This document shows positions 19,601 through 25,235 of a stretch of DNA of 58,586 nucleotides, one piece after another. The translations under genes and the position numbers were made by a program. The DNA comes from a virus. The stretch covers positions 1 to 58,586 of the IMG/VR virus record IMGVR_UViG_3300036770_003690, one strand, 5' to 3'. Each line of letters begins with the position of its first letter. The stretch's first letter is position 1. A model generated the notes under the pieces. It did no database searches, was not told the DNA's origin, and saw only the letters and a program-made list of their open reading frames with translations.

Positions 19601-22351
19601 ACCCTGATTACCCTGGTTTCCTTGGTTTCCCTGGAGACCTTGGTTTCCTTGGTTTCCTTGAAGACCTTGATTACCTTGGAGACCTTGGTTACCTTGATTG
19701 CCCTGTAATCCTTGATTTCCTTGGAGGCCTTGATTACCTTGGAGTCCCTGAATACCAGTTCTTACAAAGAAGAGTGAAAGAACATCAGTATCATCAGGTA
19801 ATGTTCCTGAAATGTGCTCTACTGGAATAATGTAATAACCAGTAGCAGGATTTACTACAGAATTAATTCGGAATATATTTACACTTGTTCCAGATAAATT
19901 ATCAGCAGATACAAAATACAAATATCCTCTATCATCTGCTTCAGTGTCATCCCAAGTATCGTACCAAGCAGTATGATCGTTACCTAAATCATCTAAATTA
20001 TCAATATAAATTTCAGTGACAGCAGATATTGATGAATTATTATATGCAAAATTTCCATCACCTGGATCAGTATTTGATGTAGATGTACTAAAGACATATC
20101 TAATACCACCACGGTCTCCAATACCACCTTGAAGACCTTGAAGACCTTGAAGACCTTGATTACCTTGATTTCCCTGAACACCCTGATTACTTAATCCTTG
20201 GTTTCCTTGGAGACCTTGTGATCCAAGACCTTGCATCCCCTGAAGACCTTGAACACCTTGCTCACCTTGAACACCTTGTAGTCCTTGATTTCCTTGGAGA
20301 CCTTGGTTTCCTTGATTTCCCTGAAGTCCTTGATTACCTTGGAGACCTTGATTTCCTTGTAGACCTTGATTTCCTTGTAGACCTTGTAACCCTTGTAAAC
20401 CTTGAACACCTTGTAAAGCAGCATTTTGAATTGTTGCTTTTTTTAAAGTTGCTGTGCTTGTATCATAAATTAACAAATAATCATCAGGTTCAGCATCAAA
20501 AGTTAATTCTGGTTTATTAGAAATTAATGCTGGAGAAACATTTGTTAAACTAGAATTTGTTACTCCAGTTCCTAATGAAGTTTCAGATAAAACATCATTT
20601 CCATTAATTTTATATACTTTACTAGAAGGAATATTTACATTTTCACTAATTCTTATAGATGAAGTAGAATTTTGCCAAGTAATTGACTTTTGGATATTAG
20701 TTGATCCTATACCAATTCCAGCGCCATCAAGAAGAATATCAGTTGTTACTGTTCTTGCAATACCAATAAGAAAATCATTGATGCTAATTTCACCAGTTGT
20801 AACTGCAAGTTGTTCACCGTCAACAATTAAGTTTCCTTTAATTCTAACAGATCCAGTGTTATCTCCAATAACTGCTGGGTCAATAATTAATTGGGACGGT
20901 CCAGTTATTGTATCTTGTGTAAGTATAATTCCAGTACCAGCAAGTCCTGTTTGTATTTGTGATGCACTTACAATTCCTGATACATAAAGATCTGTTCCAT
21001 CAAAAGTAAAATTATCAGAACCTGCAGGTTCATTTAAACTATCTTTGTAAACAACCTGACCAGCAGATCCTGCTACAGGACCAAAAGCACCTTGGAGACC
21101 TTGGAGACCTTGGAGACCTTGAACTCCTTGGAGACCTTGTAAACCTTGTAAACCTTGAAGACCTTGAACACCTTGTAATGCAGCATTTTGAATAGTATCT
21201 TTCTTTAATTGGCCATCAGTAACATCATAAAATAAGATGTAATCTGTTGCTGCAGCAGATGTATGTGTTCTATCTGAAATAATTCCTGGGTTTACATTTC
21301 TCAGATTTGAATCTGTAATTCCAAGACCAAGAGATGTTGCTGTTAATACAGTATTAACGCCAACATAATATGAATAAGTTTGACCAATTCCAACTCCAAC
21401 ATTAGATTGCCAAGCATCTAAATCATACTCATAATACCAAGTTTTTCTAATAGAAGTAGAACCAACTCCAACTCCAGCACCATCTAGTAACTCTGGATCT
21501 TGTTCATTTGAAGCAAGAATTAAATTCTTCTCAGTTAAAATTACATTACTTCCACTAAAAAATCCAACAGTTCCTTCATTAAATTGGAGAGGAGTATTTT
21601 TAACTACAAGGTCCCCTTCAATAAAAACAATACCTTCTTCAAAAGGAGCAATTGTAATACTTGAAGGTCCAAGAATACTTGTTTCAGTTATTGTTAATGA
21701 AGTACTAGTGTCAAATCCAGTATTAAACTGTTGAGCTGTGAGAACACCAGCAATAACTTGTCCTAAAGTAGCGTTTCCTCCTTCTGAAATAACACCCTTT
21801 ACTCCAACATAACGATATCCAACAATATAAATGTTATTAGTTGTTACTCCAGTGGGAACAACATCTCCATTAAAGTTTAAAATACCTGAAGAATAATCAA
21901 AGAACCAAGTATCATTTAATCCAGCACCAGCAGCAGATAACTGAACACCACCACTATTAGGATCTCCTCTATAAATTTTAATAACGTAATCTGATCCAAA
22001 CTGAGGATCAATCCAATCCCCAAGAAGTTCAGAATTAGTATTATTATGAGTCTCAAATCCAATAAATGTTCTATTACCTGAGACGGTAGAATCTACCGTC
22101 ATTCTTATAGGATTTGTAGCAGAATAAACACCAACAACTCCTGTAGTTATACCAGGGGGAGCAACTGGTATTTCACTAGACTTTGCCCAAATTGTTGTAT
22201 TAGGAACAACTAGAGGTGATGGAATTGCTTCCGCAAATGGAGCCTTTTTTGTTCCTGACAAAGAAGAATCTTCGGCAATACCAGTCTTAGATGCGGTATA
22301 ACCGATTTTCTTTAATAGATAGTCTACCTTTTGCTCTTGAGATGCTGCCAC
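10676..22351 (-). CDS. Giant collagen-like tail fibre with nine globular inserts and C-terminal S74 chaperone domain
   Basis: A 3891-residue virion fibre. The start is GTG at 22349-22351, with AGGA about 7 bases before it. The first ~390 residues form a globular base ('EQKVDYLLKKIGYTASKTG'). The rest is mostly Gly-X-Y repeats built from GLQ, GNQ, GVQ and GRQ, nearly without proline or lysine. Nine ~120-residue globular inserts interrupt them. Seven are type A ('RGGVPYTF...TWDD'; about 19745-20120, 18590-18960, 16670-17045, 15826-16195, 14815-15185, 13965-14335, 12425-12795). Two are type B ('HQD...GSP'; about 17600-18000 and 13105-13495). The last 92 residues, from 'SDITQKKDI' (Ser about 3800), are a peptidase S74 intramolecular chaperone, known to trimerise phage fibres and then cut itself off. 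Likely host-contacting fibre. Confidence 0.88.
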   Translation of the reverse strand: MAASQEQKVDYLLKKIGYTASKTGIAEDSSLSGTKKAPFAEAIPSPLVVPNTTIWAKSSEIPVAPPGITTGVVGVYSATNPIRMTVDSTVSGNRTFIGFETHNNTNSELLGDWIDPQFGSDYVIKIYRGDPNSGGVQLSAAGAGLNDTWFFDYSSGILNFNGDVVPTGVTTNNIYIVGYRYVGVKGVISEGGNATLGQVIAGVLTAQQFNTGFDTSTSLTITETSILGPSSITIAPFEEGIVFIEGDLVVKNTPLQFNEGTVGFFSGSNVILTEKNLILASNEQDPELLDGAGVGVGSTSIRKTWYYEYDLDAWQSNVGVGIGQTYSYYVGVNTVLTATSLGLGITDSNLRNVNPGIISDRTHTSAAATDYILFYDVTDGQLKKDTIQNAALQGVQGLQGLQGLQGLQGVQGLQGLQGLQGAFGPVAGSAGQVVYKDSLNEPAGSDNFTFDGTDLYVSGIVSASQIQTGLAGTGIILTQDTITGPSQLIIDPAVIGDNTGSVRIKGNLIVDGEQLAVTTGEISINDFLIGIARTVTTDILLDGAGIGIGSTNIQKSITWQNSTSSIRISENVNIPSSKVYKINGNDVLSETSLGTGVTNSSLTNVSPALISNKPELTFDAEPDDYLLIYDTSTATLKKATIQNAALQGVQGLQGLQGLQGNQGLQGNQGLQGNQGLQGNQGNQGLQGNQGLQGVQGEQGVQGLQGMQGLGSQGLQGNQGLSNQGVQGNQGNQGLQGLQGLQGGIGDRGGIRYVFSTSTSNTDPGDGNFAYNNSSISAVTEIYIDNLDDLGNDHTAWYDTWDDTEADDRGYLYFVSADNLSGTSVNIFRINSVVNPATGYYIIPVEHISGTLPDDTDVLSLFFVRTGIQGLQGNQGLQGNQGLQGNQGNQGLQGNQGLQGNQGNQGLQGNQGNQGNQGLQGLQGLQGLQGLQGLQGNQGNQGLQGLQGLQGLQGLQGNQGLQGNQGNQGLQGNQGLQGNQGNQGNQGLQGNQGLQGNQGLQGNQGNQGNQGLQGNQGLQGNQGLQGLQGLQGLQGLQGLQGNQGLQGNQGLQGNQGLQGNQGNQGLQGLQGNQGLQGNQGNQGLQGLQGNQGLQGLQGLQGNQGLQGIQGLQGNQGLQGLQGNQGLQGLQGTSGNRGGVPYNFDNITTNSDPGPGLIRYNNSDITQVTELYIDDLDSLGNNQGAWYDTWDDTEFSDRGYLYIVSADVQNTIINIFRTKSPITIESGYHRIPVDYVSGSLPNDTDALALLFTKSGVQGTQGLQGLQGNQGLQGNQGNQGLQGLQGNQGLQGNQGNQGLQGLQGNQGLQGNQGNQGLQGNQGNQGLQGNQGNQGLQGNQGNQGLQGLQGNQGLQGNQGLQGNQGLQGNQGLQGNQGLQGNQGLQGNQGLQGNQGNQGLQGLQGNQGLQGNQGNQGLQGLQGNQGLQGNQGNQGLQGNQGLQGNQGLQGVQGLQGIDGVSAGNTFEYLFSTSTVSADPGSGFIRFNNSTIENSTELYLDHQDKDGIDLSEFFTLVNEYGSPGNKGFIKIQSIGDPTNFYVFTIILLTEEVFGETGWSTFELGNAVAAGDGFVNNEELYISFGLAGLQGVQGNQGLQGNQGNQGLQGLQGRQGNQGLQGLQGNQGLQGNQGNQGLQGNQGNQGLQGNQGLQGNQGNQGNQGLQGNQGNQGLQGNQGLQGNQGNQGNQGLQGNQGLQGNQGRQGNQGLQGNQGNQGLQGNQGLQGNQGNQGNQGLQGNQGLQGNQGRQGNQGLQGNQGNQGLQGLQGNQGLQGMLGDRGGIPYLFDTTVTAGSGGQGRLRFNNATISSVTQMYFDDTDEFGINQGSWYETWDDTILNVGLNRGYIYITSADSSTNVTAVFEVTGVIGNNTTYYTIPVNYLTGNLPNNNQEVTVFFTKSGVQGLQGLQGNQGLQGNQGLQGLQGRQGNQGLQGNQGLQGNQGNQGLQGNQGNQGLQGNQGLQGNQGNQGNQGLQGNQGNQGLQGNQGRQGNQGLQGNQGNQGLQGNQGLQGNQGLQGNQGNQGLQGNQGLQGNQGNQGLQGNQGNQGLQGNQGLQGLQGNIGNRGGITYTFSSSTTNADPGNGFLRYNNATIGSVTQIYIDNLDSLGNNQTGWYNTWDDTVFSDRGYLYITSADSSSSTANVFRVNGVVSIQSGYYVIPVDYISGSIPTNNNLLTVGFSKSGVQGVQGLQGNQGNQGLQGNQGNQGLQGNQGNQGLQGNQGNQGLQGNQGRQGNQGLQGNQGNQGLQGNQGLQGNQGNQGNQGLQGNQGNQGLQGNQGLQGNQGNQGNQGLQGNQGLQGNQGRQGNQGLQGNQGNQGLQGNQGRQGNQGLQGNQGNQGLQGNQGNQGLQGNQGLQGNQGNQGLQGNQGNQGLQGNQGRQGNQGLQGNQGLQGLQGNIGNRGGVPYTFSTTVTDADPGNGILRYNNATISSVTQIYIDNLDSLGNTQTGWYDTWDDTVFSDRGYLYITSANSSQNTVNVFRVTGPVTAATGYYRIPVTHISGTLPANNLELAITFTKSGVQGVQGNQGNQGNQGLQGNQGNQGLQGNQGNQGLQGNQGNQGLQGNQGNQGNQGLQGNQGNQGLQGNQGLQGNQGNQGLQGTQGRQGNQGLQGNQGNQGNQGLQGNQGNQGLQGNQGRQGNQGLQGNQGLQGNQGNQGNQGLQGNQGNQGLQGNQGLQGLQGNIGNRGGVPYTFSTTVTDADPGNGVLRYNNATIGSVTQIYIDNIDSLGNNQTGWYDTWDDTVFSNRGYLYITSANSSQNTVNVFQITGSVTAATGYYRIPVTHISGTLPANNLELAITFTKSGVQGVQGNQGNQGLQGNQGNQGLQGNQGLQGNQGNQGLQGTQGRQGNQGLQGNQGNQGLQGNQGNQGLQGNQGLQGNQGNQGLQGTQGRQGNQGLQGNQGNQGLQGNQGNQGLQGNQGLQGNQGNQGLQGNQGNQGLQGTQGRQGNQGLQGNQGNQGITGINAENTLEYFYSSTTTQADPGSTFLRLNGSLSTATQIFVDHQDRYLTDLSTLYSLLQTYGSPNKRGLIKLQATGDPSRYGLYELQNITTQSSGSAGWSSLQISLISSNGSLTNGEGVFLSYSLSGTQGVQGNQGLQGNQGLQGNQGNQGLQGLQGRQGNQGLQGNQGNQGNQGLQGNQGNQGLQGLQGRQGNQGLQGNQGNQGNQGLQGNQGNQGLQGNQGLQGLQGLQGNIGNRGGVPYTFSTTVTDADPGNGVLRYNNATIGSVTQIYIDNLDSLGNTQTGWYDTWDDTIFSDRGYLYITSANSSQNTVNVFRVTGTVTVAAGYYKIPVTHISGTLPANNLELAITFTKSGVQGLQGNQGNQGLQGNQGNQGLQGNQGNQGLQGNQGNQGLQGNQGLQGNQGNQGNQGLQGNQGNQGLQGLQGRQGNQGLQGTQGRQGNQGVQGNQGLSNQGVQGNQGNQGNQGLQGNQGNQGLQGNQGNQGNQGIQGNQGNQGLQGNQGNQGNQGIQGNQGLQGNQGNQGNQGLQGNQGNQGRQGAQGAQGRQGNQGLSNQGVQGNQGLQGNQGNQGNQGLQGNQGNQGLQGNQGNQGLQGNQGNQGNQGLQGNQGNQGRQGAQGSQGRQGNQGLQGNQGNQGLQGSQGIGSQGNQGVQGNQGNQGNQGVQGNQGIGSQGNQGLQGNQGLQGNQGNQGRQGAQGAQGRQGNQGLQGNQGNQGVQGNQGIGSQGNQGLQGNQGLQGNQGNQGRQGAQGLQGNQGNQGRQGAQGAQGRQGAQGLQGLSNQGNQGAAGTGSAINVTNDTSTNSTRYVLFGDQTSGTITAVNTSSTKLEYNPSSGTLSATIFNSLSDITQKKDINKIENAIEIIENINGVKFRWKDNNNPSLGVIAQEIEQVLPELVTENNTKTVNYNGIIAVLIEAVKEQQIQIEVLKKYLGIDKI
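11100..20420 (-). repeat. Nine-base DNA repeat tracts encoding Gly-X-Gln triplets
   Basis: Ten long tracts of the pattern CCTTG-N4 (plus strand) encode the collagen-like part of the fibre. They lie between the globular inserts, and a short tract also lies at 21090-21180. Units vary mainly in the third Gly base and in Leu/Asn/Arg codons, so the DNA is highly self-similar yet not identical. Such tracts are prone to expansion, contraction and assembly collapse. Confidence 0.85.
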
Positions 22352-22371
22352 AGATCCTACTTTCCCTTATC

Positions 22372-24492
22372 TTATGTATTTGAGAATGACATAGCAGTTA
22401 TTGACTGCCCAGAGTTCAATTTCCAACGAATTAGAATACGATTATTTGTATCATTAGAAGATGATTCTGTACCGAAAACACAAGTGAAGTTTCCACTAGA
22501 ACCAGTCATTACACCACCAGAAGAACATCCAGGTTCTGCTGATGTTGGAATACCAGCACCTCTATATGCTTGGAACATATTTGCCCAACCATTAGTACCC
22601 GACAAAGATGTAGTCCATGCTGAGTTATCAGGCATACACACCCAACAACCAGCATAAGAACCAGTCACAGAAATTCTGAACTGAGATACCTGTGACCTGA
22701 TAATTTGTATTTGAAAATATTGAGAACCAGTTCTTCCTGAGGAATAATCTGGACCTACTGGCAAATATCCTGTAGAATAATTAGTTTGATCGTGCCTTAA
22801 AACAGCACCCCTGACAACTGCTTCATAAGAAGCAACTGAATTTGAGGCAACCCAAGAAGTATAAACAGGAGTTGGATTATCCCCAGTTGCTCCAGCATTT
22901 ACTCTTATTGAATTTCCGGAACCAGTTCCTAAGTTTGAAACTAGTATATTATCTTCATCAATTTGAGCAGTTGTTGCGGTTGTTCCCATAATATTAACTG
23001 CTTGAGTTATAACTGCTCTCACAGTTCCAGTTCCATATGGAGTTGTTGCTGTATAAGTAGAAAATCTAGTCGCATCAGTAGTTACCGTAGTATGTAAATC
23101 TCTAGGAATTTGAGTCACTAAACAAGTAACACCAGTTCCAACACCAAAATCTTTTGCTGGGGGGTTAGTTCCTCCAGCAAAATCTGTGTAAGATTTAGTT
23201 CCACCATTTTGGAAACCAGAAGTTTGTCCACTGGATGCCAAAAATGTAGAAGAAGTATACATATCACCTGTAGCATTTTCACAGGTAATTACATAATTAA
23301 ACCCATTATTTGCTGCCTGGGTATAATGAGGAACTCCTGAAGAGTATGATAAAGTTGGTGAACTTGGAGTTTCGGGTGTAGAAGCAGATAAAACGGGAGC
23401 AGCAACAGTACTTGGGTCTTCATACCAAAATGCTTTTTGAGTTTGTAATCCACCTTGTTGAATAAAAGCCTTATTAAATCCATCAGGACAAGGAGCATTT
23501 AATAATCTAGCATCATAGACTTCATAAAACAATGATGCAATTCCAGTATTTCTTGTTGAGAAAAAAGCATCTTTATCATTAGCAATTTGGAGAGAACCAT
23601 AAATTCCATTATTTACTCCAGGAGAAAGAGTAGTAGTTCCAACACCTACAGCATTAACAAATCCAATTACAGTTCCAGCATCTCCTGGACCATATTCTGT
23701 AATATAATTTGAAGTAACTGTACTATCAATATTTCTGTCATATTGAGTTCCAGCAACAGGAGTTAATTCTCCATCAGTATTATTTGTGGGGGAAAACCCA
23801 GCACATAGCCTACCAGTTCCAGTTAGTGCGGTAAGAGTGAACGCAACATTTTGTATTGTAGTTGGTGGTTTTGGAACTAGTTTTCCAAGAATAAAGTTAA
23901 TTTCATTCACAGAATCTTTAGTATAATCACTAGTATCAATTCCTACTGCTCCTGGTAAAAACCCTCCAGTTGGTGTTCCAATTACTTGATCCCCATAATA
24001 TTCAGTGGCAGTTACAATTCCACTTGCTCTTATATCACCTTGAACTGTAAGTTTTCTATCAGGATCAGTTAATCCTAAACCTACGTTTTTAGTGTTTGGA
24101 ATAAAAACAAATGTTTCTTCAACAGAAAATCCAGTAACAATTCCTGAAGTTGCAGTTAAAAATCCAATATATCTTGCTTCAGTTCCTGTAGCAACCTGAA
24201 TCTTATTTGATAATACATTATCTAATGTAGAACCATCTCCATAATATGCAACAGCACTAACAATACCAGAAGAAGAAATATCTCCTGATATTATTAAATC
24301 ATTTTTAATTTCAAGGTCTGAGGTAGTTAATATTCCAGTAACCTCAGCATCTCCAACTACATATAAATCCGATTTTGCAAGGGCAGTTCCTATACCAACT
24401 CTACCTGTTACTTCAAGTACAGTAGAATTATCGGTATAAGATGATATACCAATTCTTAAATTTTTAACTCTTTCGCTAAGAAATTTTGCCAT
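22372..24492 (-). CDS. Tail-fibre/virion structural protein
   Basis: A 706-residue protein. Its N-terminus ('MAKFLSERVKNLRIGISSYTDNSTVLEVTGRVGIG') is shared in style with the 170-residue protein at 34064-34576 and leads into beta-rich repeats ('VTGILTTSDLEIKND', 'ISSSGIVSAVAYYGDGS'). These are typical of fibre subunits in T4-like cyanophages. The C-terminal half is Ser/Thr/Gly-rich with no enzyme motif. The gap to the collagen-like fibre gene is 20 bases. A late-promoter candidate lies at 24556-24563, and two palindromes fill the leader. The fibre role is inferred from composition and position. Confidence 0.7.
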   Translation of the reverse strand: MAKFLSERVKNLRIGISSYTDNSTVLEVTGRVGIGTALAKSDLYVVGDAEVTGILTTSDLEIKNDLIISGDISSSGIVSAVAYYGDGSTLDNVLSNKIQVATGTEARYIGFLTATSGIVTGFSVEETFVFIPNTKNVGLGLTDPDRKLTVQGDIRASGIVTATEYYGDQVIGTPTGGFLPGAVGIDTSDYTKDSVNEINFILGKLVPKPPTTIQNVAFTLTALTGTGRLCAGFSPTNNTDGELTPVAGTQYDRNIDSTVTSNYITEYGPGDAGTVIGFVNAVGVGTTTLSPGVNNGIYGSLQIANDKDAFFSTRNTGIASLFYEVYDARLLNAPCPDGFNKAFIQQGGLQTQKAFWYEDPSTVAAPVLSASTPETPSSPTLSYSSGVPHYTQAANNGFNYVITCENATGDMYTSSTFLASSGQTSGFQNGGTKSYTDFAGGTNPPAKDFGVGTGVTCLVTQIPRDLHTTVTTDATRFSTYTATTPYGTGTVRAVITQAVNIMGTTATTAQIDEDNILVSNLGTGSGNSIRVNAGATGDNPTPVYTSWVASNSVASYEAVVRGAVLRHDQTNYSTGYLPVGPDYSSGRTGSQYFQIQIIRSQVSQFRISVTGSYAGCWVCMPDNSAWTTSLSGTNGWANMFQAYRGAGIPTSAEPGCSSGGVMTGSSGNFTCVFGTESSSNDTNNRILIRWKLNSGQSITAMSFSNT

Positions 24493-24511
24493 CCATCAAC
24501 CCTTGCATGTT

Positions 24512-24544
24512 CGGTATATACCGTAGATCCCGTTATATAACGGG
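24512..24544 (-). promoter_or_regulatory. Two palindromes in the leader of the 22372-24492 fibre gene
   Basis: CGGTATATACCG (24512-24523) and CCCGTTATATAACGGG (24529-24544) are perfect palindromes, separated by five bases. Both are upstream of the ATG at 24492 and downstream of the late-promoter candidate. They could form leader hairpins or bind a dimeric protein. Confidence 0.5.
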
Positions 24545-24555
24545 ATATTATAAAG

Positions 24556-24563
24556 TATTTATT
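24556..24563 (-). promoter_or_regulatory. Candidate late promoter (AATAAATA)
   Basis: The minus-strand octamer AATAAATA lies 64 bases before the ATG of the 22372-24492 fibre gene. It resembles the T4 late consensus TATAAATA. It is one of six similar octamers placed before structural genes in this window. Confidence 0.4.
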
Positions 24564-24832
24564 CAATTAAAGGTTTCTTCTTCTGAGATTTCTTCTAAGA
24601 AATCATCTGAAGATTGATTAGACTTTTGTTTTCTTTTATTATTCCTTTCTGTTGCTTTAGTGAGTTTATTTACATTATCTGTGAGTTTTTCTACCAAAGA
24701 ATTTAAAGTTGCAACTTTAGCTTCTAAAGAAATATTTTCATTAAATAACTTAAAAGTTTTTTGTTGATAAACAGATATCAAAGTCTTATAATCATCTTCT
24801 GAAATATACTTGTACTCTTCTTCTTTAGACAT
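24563..24832 (-). CDS. Hypothetical coiled-coil protein
   Basis: An unrecognised 89-residue protein, rich in Lys and Glu. Residues about 18-62 have heptad-like Leu/Val spacing ('LEAKVATLNSLVEKLTDNVN') that predicts a coiled coil. The C-terminus is acidic. Its ATG directly follows the T-run of a terminator (24831-24865), so it has no Shine-Dalgarno and must be expressed from a late promoter overlapping that terminator or by read-through. It sits between two structural genes, so a virion assembly role is possible but unproven. Confidence 0.6.
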   Translation of the reverse strand: MSKEEEYKYISEDDYKTLISVYQQKTFKLFNENISLEAKVATLNSLVEKLTDNVNKLTKATERNNKRKQKSNQSSDDFLEEISEEETFN

Positions 24833-24865
24833 AAAAAAAATAGGTGTAATATTTACACCTATTTA
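24831..24865 (-). terminator. Rho-independent terminator after the 24890-25231 gene
   Basis: On the minus strand ATAGGTGTAA and TTACACCTAT form a 10-bp stem around ATA, followed by a run of eight T. The run ends at the ATG of the next gene, an unusually tight arrangement. Confidence 0.8.
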
Positions 24866-24867
24866 TT
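24860..24867 (-). promoter_or_regulatory. Candidate late promoter (AATAAATA) overlapping a terminator
   Basis: Minus-strand AATAAATA lies 28 bases before the ATG at 24832 and overlaps the 5' arm of the terminator. Transcripts started here would begin inside the hairpin and so would not form it. Confidence 0.4.
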
Positions 24868-24889
24868 TGATTATTATTATTAACTTTTT

Positions 24890-25231
24890 TTAATTTAGAG
24901 TTTCAAGTACACTAACAATAAACTTAACGTTAGTGTTAGTGCTTCCTACAACTTTTAAACTATCACCTTGCTCAAGAACAAGTTTTCCTGCTAACAAGTT
25001 AACAGAATCATTTGCTGGAATTGGAAACTCATTGAATAACTCTGTAGTTACAGCAACTCCTGCTCTTGTTCTTACGTGAGCAACACTGATATCTTGACTT
25101 GTTGAACCAACATTTGCAGCTTGTGCCAGGAGGAGTACTCCAGTGTATCCCACTGGAGCAGTATAAATTCCTACTGGTTCTGTCGATACAATACTAGTGA
25201 TTGTTCGGAATACGTTAAGGGCTAATGCCAT
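24890..25231 (-). CDS. Small virion protein, function unknown
   Basis: A 113-residue beta-rich protein ('MALALNVFRTITSIV', 'TGVLLLAQAANVGSTSQDIS', 'VLEQGDSLKVVGSTN'). Its length and composition are typical of small structural proteins next to fibre genes in T4-like cyanophages. It starts five bases after the stop of the 2925-residue protein. A strong Shine-Dalgarno (AGGAGGAG) lies inside the end of that gene. It ends in a clear terminator at 24831-24865. No enzyme motif. Expression coupled to the large structural gene suggests a virion role. Confidence 0.6.
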   Translation of the reverse strand: MALALNVFRTITSIVSTEPVGIYTAPVGYTGVLLLAQAANVGSTSQDISVAHVRTRAGVAVTTELFNEFPIPANDSVNLLAGKLVLEQGDSLKVVGSTNTNVKFIVSVLETLN

Positions 25232-25235
25232 CGGA

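Noticed and set aside
11100-20420. CRISPR-like or satellite array
   Set aside because: The period is 9 bases with no unique spacers, and the repeats are in frame inside one gene.
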